64,000 nucleotides of DNA from an uncultured Collinsella sp. Its GTDB lineage: Bacteria; Actinomycetota; Coriobacteriia; Coriobacteriales; Coriobacteriaceae. The stretch lies in contig CAUCKA010000001.1 in assembly GCA_958443265.1 (NCBI GenBank), positions 224,541 through 288,540 on the forward strand, given 5' to 3'. A program made the translations under genes and the position numbers. Positions 51,743-59,665 of the stretch are shown one piece after another (the first letter of the stretch is position 1; the number at the start of each line of letters is the position of its first letter). The notes beneath the pieces were generated by a model that did not search any database, had not been told where the DNA came from, and saw only the letters and a program-made list of their open reading frames with translations.

Positions 51743-53380
51743 ATGGCAAAGAACATTACGTTCAACACCGATGCCCGCGCTAAGCTCGCCAAGGGCGTCA
51801 ACACTCTGGCCGACGCCGTTACCGTCACCATGGGCCCCAAGGGCCGCTATGTCGCTCTGCAGCGCACGTTCGGTGCTCCGACCATCACCAACGACGGCGT
51901 TTCCGTCGCTAAGGAGATCGAGCTCGAGGACAACATCGAGAACATGGGCGCTCAGCTGGTGAAGGAGGTCGCCACCAAGACCAACGACACCGTGGGTGAC
52001 GGCACCACCACCGCAACCCTGCTCGCTCAGGCTATCGTCAACGACGGTCTGCGCAACGTCGCCGCCGGCGCCAACCCGCTGGCCATCCGTCGCGGCATCG
52101 ACAAGGCCGTAAACGCCGCCGTCGCCGAGATGAAGAAGCAGGCCAAGCCGGTCGAGACCAAGGAGCAGATCGCTTCCGTCGGTACCATCTCTGCTGGTGA
52201 CCCCGAGGTTGGCGAGAAGATCGCCGAGGCCATGGAGGTCGTGGGCAAGGACGGCGTCATCACCGTCGAGGATTCCCAGACGTTCGACATTACCATCGAC
52301 ACCGTCGAGGGCATGCAGTTCGACAAGGGCTATGTCTCCGCTTACTTCGTCACGGACAACGACCGCATGGAGGCCGTGATGAAGGATCCGTACATCCTCA
52401 TCACCGACCAGAAGATCTCCAGCGTCCAGGACATCATGCCTGTTCTCGAGGCTGTCCAGCGCGCCGGCCGTGGCCTGCTCATCATCGCTGAGGACATCGA
52501 CGGCGAGGCTCTGCCGACCCTGGTCCTCAACAAGATCCGTGGCGCTCTCAACGTCTGCGCCGTCAAGGCCCCGGGCTACGGCGATCGCCGCAAGCGCATC
52601 CTCGAGGACATCGCCGTCCTCACCGGTGGTCAGGCCGCTCTGGACGAGCTGGGCGTGAAGGTCGCTGACATCACCGCCGATATGCTCGGTACCGCTAAGT
52701 CCGTCACCATCTCCAAGGACAACACCGTCGTCGTCGGCGGCGCTGGCTCCAAGGAGGCCATCGACGCCCGCATCGCTCAGATCAAGGGCGAGATGGAGAA
52801 CACCACCTCTGACTTCGACCGTGAGAAGCTCCAGGAGCGCCTGGCAAAGCTCTCCGGTGGCGTTGCCGTCATCAAGGTCGGCGCTGCTACCGAGTCCGAG
52901 CTCAAGGAGATCAAGCACCGCGTCGAGGATGCCCTGCAGGCTACCCGCGCTGCTGTCGAGGAGGGCATCGTCGCCGGCGGCGGCGTCGCCTTCATGGACG
53001 CTGCTCCTGCGCTCGACGCTGTTGAGATCGACGACCCCGAGGAGAAGATCGGCGTCGATATCGTCAAGAAGGCTCTGACCGCTCCGGTCGCTACCATCGC
53101 CAAGAACGCTGGCTTTGAGGGCGCTGTCGTGGTCGACAAGGTTGCCGAGCTGCCCGCCGGCCAGGGTCTCAACTCTGCCAACGGCGAGTGGGGCGACATG
53201 ATTGAGATGGGCGTCCTCGACCCCGTCAAGGTCAGCCGCGTCACCCTGCAGAACGCTGCTTCTGTCGCCAGCCTGATCCTCATCACCGAGGCTACCGTCT
53301 CCGATGTGCCCAAGAACACTCAGCTTGAGGACGCTATCGCTGCTGCCACCGCTGGCCAGCAGGGCGGCGGTATGTACTAA
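51743..53380 (+). CDS. groEL: chaperonin GroEL
   Basis: This 545-residue ATP-driven folding chamber subunit has the equatorial ATP-site segments TMGPKGRYV and VGDGTTTATLLAQAIV, the apical-domain segment VQRAGRGLLIIAEDIDGEAL, AGGGVAFMDAAPAL and the flexible C-terminal GGGMY tail. It has normal family length. The ATG follows TTTGGAGG. A very long inverted repeat 30 bases downstream ends the operon. Confidence 0.98.
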   Translation: MAKNITFNTDARAKLAKGVNTLADAVTVTMGPKGRYVALQRTFGAPTITNDGVSVAKEIELEDNIENMGAQLVKEVATKTNDTVGDGTTTATLLAQAIVNDGLRNVAAGANPLAIRRGIDKAVNAAVAEMKKQAKPVETKEQIASVGTISAGDPEVGEKIAEAMEVVGKDGVITVEDSQTFDITIDTVEGMQFDKGYVSAYFVTDNDRMEAVMKDPYILITDQKISSVQDIMPVLEAVQRAGRGLLIIAEDIDGEALPTLVLNKIRGALNVCAVKAPGYGDRRKRILEDIAVLTGGQAALDELGVKVADITADMLGTAKSVTISKDNTVVVGGAGSKEAIDARIAQIKGEMENTTSDFDREKLQERLAKLSGGVAVIKVGAATESELKEIKHRVEDALQATRAAVEEGIVAGGGVAFMDAAPALDAVEIDDPEEKIGVDIVKKALTAPVATIAKNAGFEGAVVVDKVAELPAGQGLNSANGEWGDMIEMGVLDPVKVSRVTLQNAASVASLILITEATVSDVPKNTQLEDAIAAATAGQQGGGMY

Positions 53381-53409
53381 GGCCGACAAGGTCTAGAACT
53401 CCCACCGGG

Positions 53410-53548
53410 AATCCGGGGGCGTGACGGGGGCTTCTCTCCGGAACGTCCTCGGACATGCAAAGAGGCTCCGCATCGCGCTTCGCGCTGCGGAGCCTCTTTG
53501 CGTCCTGCGGAATGTTCCGGAGAGAAACCCCCGTCACGCCCCCGGATT
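53410..53548. repeat. 139-nt nested inverted repeat after groEL
   Basis: Outer arms 53410-53444 and 53514-53548 match at 34 of 35 positions; inner arms 53457-53477 and 53481-53501 match at 20 of 21 around a 3-nt loop, with two unpaired 12-nt segments between. The inner hairpin can serve as the groEL terminator; the outer arms are far longer than a terminator needs. Bases 53549-53741 hold only a short hairpin (53622-53640) and no gene. Confidence 0.85.
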
Positions 53549-53741
53549 ACCTGCGTTTACGGCCTTGAGGTCGGCGGGCGGAGAAGGACGTGGTCGATAG
53601 GGATATGTGTCCCCTTCGCTGTTTCGCGCTTTGCGCGAAAGGCGCGTTACTTTGGGATGGGTGGGCAACTTGGTCGAACCGCTGCTCTATCCCGGGCGCA
53701 TTTTGGAGCGTTTCCCCCACCATAAATTACCCTTGGCATAC

Positions 53742-53769
53742 TTGCGCAAAAGCCTGCTGGTGCTACACT
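53742..53769 (+). promoter_or_regulatory. promoter of the riboflavin transport operon
   Basis: TTGCGC (53742-53747) and TACACT (53764-53769) with a 16-base spacer, placing the start a few bases before the riboswitch. Confidence 0.55.
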
Positions 53770-53777
53770 TGCAATTG

Positions 53778-53964
53778 CTGTTTCAGGGCGGGGTGGAATT
53801 CCCCACTGGTGGTAAATCGGGCGGTGCCAAGGGGGTACCGTGGCGCAGGTATAGTGCCTGCGGTCGAGCCGATGAGTCCGCGACCCGTGTGTGCGTTGGT
53901 TCGCATGCCGGCTGAACTGGTGAGATTCCAGTACCAACGGTTAGAGTCCGGATGAAAGAGGCAG
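53778..53964 (+). ncRNA. FMN riboswitch (RFN element)
   Basis: The conserved RFN blocks are all present in order: TTTCAGGGCGGGGTGGAATT, CCCCACTGGTGGTAAATC, GATGAGTCCGCGACCC, GGCTGAACTGGTGAGATTCC, GTACCAACGGTTAGAGTCCG and GATGAAAGAGG. The P1 helix joins 53778-53785 with 53953-53964. Its 3' strand overlaps the CAGGTGA ribosome site of ribU, and no separate terminator fits before the ATG at 53973, so control is probably at translation: FMN binding would hide the ribosome site. Confidence 0.96.
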
Positions 53965-53972
53965 GTGATCTT

Positions 53973-54563
53973 ATGTCTGAACAGTCGCAGCATATCCATT
54001 TTGAGAACACGAATAGGTGGAGCACCAAACAGCTCGTAACCATGGCACTCATGTGTGCCCTGGGCGCGCTCTTTATGTATGTGCAGCTGCCCATTCTTCC
54101 CTCGGCGCCGTTTTTGACGTATGACCCGTCGCTGGTGCCGGCGATGGTGTGCGGGTTTGCGTACGGTCCTGGTGCCGGTACTGCTGTTGCCGCCATGGCG
54201 ATCGTTATCCATGCACTTACCACGGGCGATTGGGTCGGCGCGCTTATGAACTGGATTGCCACGCTGGGCTATATTCTGCCTGCGGCTATCGTCTACCAGA
54301 AGATGCATACCTATAAGGGTGCCGTGATTGGCCTGGCGCTGGGCGTTATTGCCGCTACGGCGCTTTCTATGGTCGCAAACCTTACCATTGGTGTCAGGTT
54401 CTGGTATGGCTCGGTTGATGTGATCGCCCCGCTCATGATTCCTGCCGTGCTGCCGTTTAACCTTATCAAGACCGTGCTCAACTCGGTGTTGACGCTGGCG
54501 GTGTACAAGGCGGTCTCTAATCTCATTACGCCCAAGAAGGACCAGGTCAAAGGCCGCGCATGA
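53973..54563 (+). CDS. ribU: riboflavin ECF transporter S component RibU
   Basis: The 196-residue membrane protein with six predicted helices binds riboflavin outside the cell. TKQLVTMALMCALGALFMYV is the S-component N-terminal helix with the small-residue pattern for docking to EcfT, and YDPSLVPAMVCGFAYGPGAG follows as in RibU. Assignment is secured by the FMN riboswitch just upstream. The ATG at 53973 (MSEQSQHI) is preceded by AGGTGA. Its stop overlaps the ecfA start by ATGA. Confidence 0.93.
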   Translation: MSEQSQHIHFENTNRWSTKQLVTMALMCALGALFMYVQLPILPSAPFLTYDPSLVPAMVCGFAYGPGAGTAVAAMAIVIHALTTGDWVGALMNWIATLGYILPAAIVYQKMHTYKGAVIGLALGVIAATALSMVANLTIGVRFWYGSVDVIAPLMIPAVLPFNLIKTVLNSVLTLAVYKAVSNLITPKKDQVKGRA

Positions 54564-56464
54564 TTGAGTGTCGGGGCGTTTCCTTTAGCTACGACGGTGC
54601 TGCGCCGGCGCTCGATGGCATCGATCTGAACATCGAGGATGGCGAGTTTTTCTGCATCCTCGGCGGAAACGGGTCGGGCAAGTCGACGTTTGCCAAGCAT
54701 TTGAACGCGCTGTTGCAGCCCGATGCGGGAACGGTGTGCGTCAACGGCATGGACGCGTCCGATCCCGAGCTGGTCTACGACATCCGCTCGACTGCGGGCA
54801 TGGTGTTCCAGAATCCCGACGATCAGCTTGTGGCGACGCTTGTCGAGGACGATGTTGCGTTTGGTCCCGAGAACTTAGGGGTCGAATCGGCCCAGATCGC
54901 ACAGCGTGTGCGCGAGGCGCTGAAGGCCGTGGGTCTGGTGGGCTTTGAGCGACACGAGACCCACGCTCTCTCGGGCGGACAAAAGCAGCGCGTAGCGCTT
55001 GCCGGCGTGCTCGCCATGGAGCCGCGCGTGCTCATTTTGGACGAGGCGTCCTCGATGCTCGATCCGCGCGGGCGCAAGGGCCTTATGGAGGCCTGTCACG
55101 CGCTGCACGAACGCGGCATGACCATCGTGATGATTACGCACTTTATGGAAGAGGCCGCTGAGGCCGATCGCGTTGCTGTCTTCCAAGCAGGTCGCGTTGC
55201 CATGCTCGGTACGCCCGAGGAGATCTTGACGCGGGCGGATGGGCTCGCGCGGCTGAACCTGGATATGCCGGCATCGTGCTGTCTTGGCAGGGCGCTTCGC
55301 GCGAAGGGCGTGCCCATTTGCGCACAGGTGCGCGAGGCGGATATGGTCGCCGATATAGCGCAGGCTTATGCCGAGCGGAGTAGGACAGGCATCGCCGGGC
55401 GGCCTTTCGCATCCGATCCTCGTATTTCCGACGACGTTTCCTCTGCAATCGATAGCGCAGACGCGCTGGAGCCCGTCATCGAGATTTCGCACCTTTCGTA
55501 TAGCTATGCACTGAGCGCCCGCGAGCGTCGCCGTTGGCACAAGCGCTCAGCCGCCGAGGGCGCATCGAACAAACGGGCCCTTTGGGGCAACGACCCCAGC
55601 AGCCCCTGGGCATTGCGCGATGTGTCGCTAACGGTGCGTCGTGGCGAGTTCCTGGGCCTTGCGGGCCATACCGGTTCGGGTAAGTCGACGCTGGTTCAGC
55701 ATCTCAACGGCCTGATTCGTCCCCAGGAGGGTTCCGTTTGCGCGTTGGGGCTCGACCTGGTAAACAAGAAAGATGCCGCCGCGGTTAAGGCAAAGGTCGG
55801 CGTGGTGTTTCAGTATCCAGAGCGTCAGCTGTTTGCCGAGACCGTGGCACAGGACGTGGCATTTGGTCCGCATAACCTTGGCTTGGCGCAGGCCGAGGTT
55901 GCCCACCGCGTTGCGTCATCGCTCGCGCGCGTGGGCCTCGACCTGGCCACGGTGGGCGACAAGAGCCCCTTTGAGCTCTCGGGCGGGCAGCAGCGGCGCG
56001 TGGCGTTTGCTGGCGTGCTTGCCATGGAGCCCGAGGTCTTGGTACTCGATGAGCCCATGGCTGGGCTCGATCCGGTGGCGCGCAGTGATTTCCTGGAGCT
56101 CATCGATCGGCTTCACCGCGATGGCCTGACCGTTGTCATGGTTTCGCACAGTATGGATGACCTGGCCAATTGCTGCGACCGTATCGTCGTGATGAACGAA
56201 GGTGCGGTGTTTGCCGAGGGAGCCCCCGCGCAGGTGTTTGCGCATGCCGATGAGCTCAAGTCGATCGGCTTGGGTGTTCCCACTGCTCAGCGCATGGCGC
56301 TGGCGCTTGCGAGGGCAGGCATGCCGCTGCGCTTTGACGGCCTCTATACGGTTGAGTCGCTGGCAGACGAGTTGGTGGACCTGCTAATCGGTCGCTCGGA
56401 CGGTCCTTCTAACGTCGCGGACATTGCTACACCCAAGACGGTCGCGCGAGAGGAGGGCTGCTAA
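54560..56464 (+). CDS. ecfA: fused ECF transporter ATPase (EcfA-EcfA' in one chain)
   Basis: A 634-residue protein with two complete ABC ATPase domains. The first (about 1-270) has Walker A GGNGSGKST (35-43), Q-loop NPDDQLVATLVEDDVAFGPE, signature LSGGQKQRVALAG and Walker B VLILDEASSMLDP. The second (about 305-630) has GHTGSGKST (about 371), YPERQLFAETVAQDVAFGPH, LSGGQQRRVAFAG and VLVLDEPMAGLDP. A linker of about 50 residues joins them. ECF systems normally use two separate ATPases; here they are fused. It energises RibU through EcfT. Translationally coupled to ribU and to ecfT. Confidence 0.95.
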   Translation: MIECRGVSFSYDGAAPALDGIDLNIEDGEFFCILGGNGSGKSTFAKHLNALLQPDAGTVCVNGMDASDPELVYDIRSTAGMVFQNPDDQLVATLVEDDVAFGPENLGVESAQIAQRVREALKAVGLVGFERHETHALSGGQKQRVALAGVLAMEPRVLILDEASSMLDPRGRKGLMEACHALHERGMTIVMITHFMEEAAEADRVAVFQAGRVAMLGTPEEILTRADGLARLNLDMPASCCLGRALRAKGVPICAQVREADMVADIAQAYAERSRTGIAGRPFASDPRISDDVSSAIDSADALEPVIEISHLSYSYALSARERRRWHKRSAAEGASNKRALWGNDPSSPWALRDVSLTVRRGEFLGLAGHTGSGKSTLVQHLNGLIRPQEGSVCALGLDLVNKKDAAAVKAKVGVVFQYPERQLFAETVAQDVAFGPHNLGLAQAEVAHRVASSLARVGLDLATVGDKSPFELSGGQQRRVAFAGVLAMEPEVLVLDEPMAGLDPVARSDFLELIDRLHRDGLTVVMVSHSMDDLANCCDRIVVMNEGAVFAEGAPAQVFAHADELKSIGLGVPTAQRMALALARAGMPLRFDGLYTVESLADELVDLLIGRSDGPSNVADIATPKTVAREEGC

Positions 56465-57264
56465 TGGAGGCGTTTTCGTTTGGCAGCTACTATCTCGGCG
56501 ATAGTGCAATCCACCGCCTGGACCCGCGAACTAAGCTGCTCCTGGGCTTTGCGTTTCTGATCACGACGCTCACGGTCAGCAGCTTCCGCGGACTGGTCCC
56601 GGTCGCAATCTTCGTTGTCCTGATCTACACCGTGTCTCGGGTGCCGGCTCGTCGCGTCCTGTCATCGATGGCGCCGCTGCTGGCGATCGTCGCGGTGGTC
56701 GCGGTGCTCAACCTGTTTTCCGACCAGAGCGGGCGCATCCTGTGGCAGCTCGGCTTTTTGCAGATAAGCGAGGGCTCGCTGCATTCCGCTGCCTTTATGG
56801 CGTGCCGCCTGACCTTGATGATGGCCGGTATGAGCGCTATCACGCTCACCACACCGACGCTCGACCTCACCGCGGGCTTCGAGCGCCTGCTCGCGCCGTT
56901 TGCGCGTGTGGGACTTCCTGCGCACGAGCTCGGCATGATCATGGGCATCGCGCTGCGCTTTATGCCGCAGTTTGCCACCGAGATGAAGCAGACGGCCGAT
57001 GCGCAGACAAGCCGCGGTGCGCGCGTGACGGGAGGCCCGCTCGGCGGCGTTCGTATGCTTGGCAGTGTGGCGATTCCGCTGTTCACGGGTGTGTTCCGTC
57101 ATGCCGAGACGTTGTCTGCCGCCATGGATGCCCGTTGCTATCATGGCGAGCAGGGACGCACACGCCTGCATACGCTTGCGTTTGGCCGCGGGGATGCGCT
57201 GGCAGCGGTGGTGACGACGCTGCTGCTCATCTGCGTCATCGTCATCAATCTTCAACTTGTTTAG
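56464..57264 (+). CDS. ecfT: ECF transporter transmembrane coupling subunit EcfT
   Basis: The 266-residue protein has four or five N-terminal helices and C-terminal coupling helices with the two short X-R-X motifs that insert into the ATPases: DAQTSRGARV and MDARCYHGEQGRTRL (the second reads ARC instead of the usual ARG). It starts GSYYLGDSAIHRLDPRTKLL, typical of CbiQ/EcfT. Its ATG overlaps the stop of the ATPase gene. With ribU and ecfAA' it makes a complete, dedicated riboflavin importer. Confidence 0.94.
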   Translation: MEAFSFGSYYLGDSAIHRLDPRTKLLLGFAFLITTLTVSSFRGLVPVAIFVVLIYTVSRVPARRVLSSMAPLLAIVAVVAVLNLFSDQSGRILWQLGFLQISEGSLHSAAFMACRLTLMMAGMSAITLTTPTLDLTAGFERLLAPFARVGLPAHELGMIMGIALRFMPQFATEMKQTADAQTSRGARVTGGPLGGVRMLGSVAIPLFTGVFRHAETLSAAMDARCYHGEQGRTRLHTLAFGRGDALAAVVTTLLLICVIVINLQLV

Positions 57265-57294
57265 GCGCGATTCGAGCGCAGGAAAGGGGTCCCT

Positions 57295-57741
57295 ATGACC
57301 GACAACGACCGTACGGCGCAGCTCGAGCGCGCCTGTTCGTATCTTAGGCGTATTCCGGCGTGGTATCTCTCCACGATCGACGTGACGGACGGACATCAGC
57401 CGCGCGTGAGGCCGTTCTCATTTGCCATGGTCGATGATGGCAAGCTGTGGTTTTGCACCTCGCGCGATAAGGACGTGTGGGCCGAGCTCAGCGCGAACCC
57501 CAAGTTTGAGGTTTCGGGTTGGAAACCGGGGGAGTGTTGGATTGTGCTGACCGGCGAGGCCGCGCTCGAGGACGACGCGGTCGTGAGCGACCGGGTGCGC
57601 CAGGCGGGCTTTAAGCACATGGTGGGCATCGGCGAGCAACACGATAGTGCCAACGACGGTCGCCTTGCTTTCTTTTCGGTCCGCAACATTGCCGCGCGCT
57701 TCTGTGATATCGACGGCAGCGAGGAGCGCCTGGAGCTCTAG
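57295..57741 (+). CDS. pyridoxamine 5'-phosphate oxidase-like (split-barrel) protein, copy 1
   Basis: The 148-residue split-barrel flavin-binding fold protein has IPAWYLSTIDVTDGHQPRVR then PFSFAMVDDGKLWFCTSRDKD and AELSANPKFEVSGW, the pattern of small PNPOx-family FMN or F420 proteins. It follows ecfT by 30 bases behind GAAAGGGG, so it is probably part of the FMN-controlled operon. The likely ligand is FMN. The reaction is unknown. Confidence 0.82.
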   Translation: MTDNDRTAQLERACSYLRRIPAWYLSTIDVTDGHQPRVRPFSFAMVDDGKLWFCTSRDKDVWAELSANPKFEVSGWKPGECWIVLTGEAALEDDAVVSDRVRQAGFKHMVGIGEQHDSANDGRLAFFSVRNIAARFCDIDGSEERLEL

Positions 57742-57792
57742 CGCGTCTCAAATTAACTACCCGTTCCGAATTAGCTAGCGCCAGGAGGACAC

Positions 57793-58203
57793 ATGGACGG
57801 ATTGAATACGGTGTTGGAGTATCTGACGTCGGTGCCGGCATGGTATTTGGCGACGAGCGTTGACGGACAGCCTCATGTGCGTCCGTTTTCGTTTGCGCAG
57901 ATCCAGAATGGCAAGCTGTGGTTTGTAACAGCGCGCACCAAAGATGTGTGGCAAGAGCTGCTGCAAAACCAGCGCTTTGAGGCCACGAGTTGGTGGCCGG
58001 GCCATGGCTGGCTCATCTTGCGCGGGCGTGCCGGCTTGGATGACCGGGCTTTAGGCGAAATGCGCGAAGCCGGGTGGAAGCATCTAGAGCACCTGGGCGA
58101 GCACTATGAGGGGCCTAACGACCCCACGCTCGTCTTCTTTAGCGTCGAGGATCCCGAGGCTTTTATCTGCAATCACGACGAATGGGTGCCGGTCGAGCTC
58201 TAG
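57793..58203 (+). CDS. pyridoxamine 5'-phosphate oxidase-like (split-barrel) protein, copy 2
   Basis: The 136-residue paralogue of the preceding protein shares VPAWYLAT, QPHVRPFSFAQIQNGKLWFVT, KDVWQELLQNQRFEATSW and the ending. It follows 51 bases later behind CAGGAGG. The pair most likely arose by tandem duplication; both retain the split-barrel core. The stop is followed by a long terminator hairpin, so it closes the riboflavin operon. Confidence 0.82.
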   Translation: MDGLNTVLEYLTSVPAWYLATSVDGQPHVRPFSFAQIQNGKLWFVTARTKDVWQELLQNQRFEATSWWPGHGWLILRGRAGLDDRALGEMREAGWKHLEHLGEHYEGPNDPTLVFFSVEDPEAFICNHDEWVPVEL

Positions 58204-58240
58204 CCAGCTGGCTCATCCTAACAACTTGGTTTTCGCATGG

Positions 58241-58294
58241 GCGGGCCCCGTATTGCCCGGCGCCGTTAGGAGCGCCGGTCAATACGGGGCCCGC
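58241..58294 (+). terminator. long two-tier terminator of the riboflavin operon
   Basis: Perfect 15-bp outer stem (58241-58255 with 58280-58294) and a perfect inner CCGGCGC/GCGCCGG stem (58257-58263 with 58272-58278). Confidence 0.8.
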
Positions 58295-58338
58295 TCCATT
58301 TGTCAATTCCTTCAAGCGAATGTGTCGGGAATGTTTCA

Positions 58339-58375
58339 ATGCATGAATATGCAAGCCATTTACGTATTCATGCAT
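58339..58375. promoter_or_regulatory. ArgR-type operator upstream of argC
   Basis: ATGCATGAATA (58339-58349) and TATTCATGCAT (58365-58375) are perfect 11-nt arms with a 15-nt spacer. Each holds a TGAAT/ATTCA half-site as in ARG boxes. A further TGCATAAAT lies nearer the start codon. This fits arginine repression of argCJBD. Confidence 0.7.
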
Positions 58376-58460
58376 CTTTTGGTGCTAAAGTTTCAACCCA
58401 CTTCATAACGACTGCTGCGAAATGCGCATCGGTGCATAAATCGCAGACAAGGAGTCTGAT

Positions 58461-59531
58461 ATGTCTTTGAAGGTTGGAATCGTCGGCGCGGCTGGATATG
58501 CCGGAGCCGAGCTCATTCGCCTCGTCCTCGGTCATCCCGAGTTTGAACTTGCTGCCATTACGTCCAACGCCGATGCCGGCCAGCCGTTGTCTGCGGTGTA
58601 CCCGAGCTTCACCGGCGTAAGCGATCTTGTCTTTACGACGCATGATGCCCCTGAGCTCAAGAACTGCGACGCGGTCTTTTTGGCCGTGCCGCACACGGCT
58701 GCCATGGCACAGGTGCCCGCGCTGCTTGCATCGGGCGTCTCCTGCTTTGATCTTTCGGCCGACTACCGTCTGAACGACGCGTCCGTTTTTGAGGCTTGGT
58801 ATGCCGCCGAGCATACGAGCCCCGAGCTGCTCAAGACCCGTGCCTTCGGTCTGCCCGAGCTGTTCTGCCAGGACTTGGAGACCGCCGCATCCGACCATGC
58901 CGACGGCAAGCCCGTGCTGGTCGCCTGCGCCGGTTGCTATCCCACCGCAACGAGCCTTGCCGCCGCGCCCGCCGTGCGCGCGGGCTGGGTGGCCGAGAAC
59001 GGCCCCGTGATTGTCGATGCCATTAGCGGCGTGACGGGCGCCGGTAAGTCCTGCAACGCCCGCACCCATTTTTGCAGCGCCGACGAGAACTTGGAGGCCT
59101 ACGGCGTGGGCAAGCATCGCCACACGCCCGAGATTGAGCAAATCCTTGGCCTGACCGATCGCGTCGTCTTTACCCCGCACCTGGCACCGCTCAAGCGCGG
59201 TCTGCTCTCCACGGTGACGCTGCCGCTCGCGCCGCAGGCTCTCGACACGCTGGCTCTTGAGGATGTCGTCGACCATTACAAGCAGTTCTACGCCGGTCGC
59301 ACCTTTGTGCGCGTGCTCGATGCCGGCCAGCAGCCCAAGACGGCTTCGGTCGTCGGCACCAACGCTGCCCAGATTGGCCTCGCGCTCAACAAGCGCGCGG
59401 GCGTGCTGGTGGCGACGGGCGCCATCGACAATCTGTGCAAGGGCGCTGCGGGCCAAGCGGTCCAGTGCGCCAATATCGTCTTTGGCTTTGACGAGCGACG
59501 AGGCTTGCCCACAGTGGCGTGCCCGGTGTAG
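58461..59531 (+). CDS. argC: N-acetyl-gamma-glutamyl-phosphate reductase
   Basis: This 356-residue NADPH-dependent enzyme is the third step of arginine synthesis. VGIVGAAGYAGAELIRLVLGH (split after 20) is the Rossmann motif; the catalytic Cys is in ACAGCYPTATSLA, and GVTGAGKSCNARTHFCSADENL and HRHTPEIEQIL are family segments. The ATG at 58461 follows AAGGAG. First gene of the argCJBD cluster and directly behind the ArgR-type operator. Confidence 0.97.
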   Translation: MSLKVGIVGAAGYAGAELIRLVLGHPEFELAAITSNADAGQPLSAVYPSFTGVSDLVFTTHDAPELKNCDAVFLAVPHTAAMAQVPALLASGVSCFDLSADYRLNDASVFEAWYAAEHTSPELLKTRAFGLPELFCQDLETAASDHADGKPVLVACAGCYPTATSLAAAPAVRAGWVAENGPVIVDAISGVTGAGKSCNARTHFCSADENLEAYGVGKHRHTPEIEQILGLTDRVVFTPHLAPLKRGLLSTVTLPLAPQALDTLALEDVVDHYKQFYAGRTFVRVLDAGQQPKTASVVGTNAAQIGLALNKRAGVLVATGAIDNLCKGAAGQAVQCANIVFGFDERRGLPTVACPV

Positions 59532-59665
59532 CACATTCGATTGTTAACGATTTGGTAGTCGGGCATCGAGTGGGGCGCCACTCTTAAGCTGGTTTCATGA
59601 TCACGACTGGCATGGCGCACCAACCGATGTCCGTTTTTTGTTTGACATAAGGAGTCATAAAGACG

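Noticed and set aside
51734..53389. 551-residue minus-strand open frame
   Set aside because: Mirror of groEL; low-complexity composition rich in Asp, Gly and Leu.
53590..53955. Plus-strand open frames of 121 and 102 residues
   Set aside because: They overlap the FMN riboswitch and have Cys/Trp-rich chance composition.
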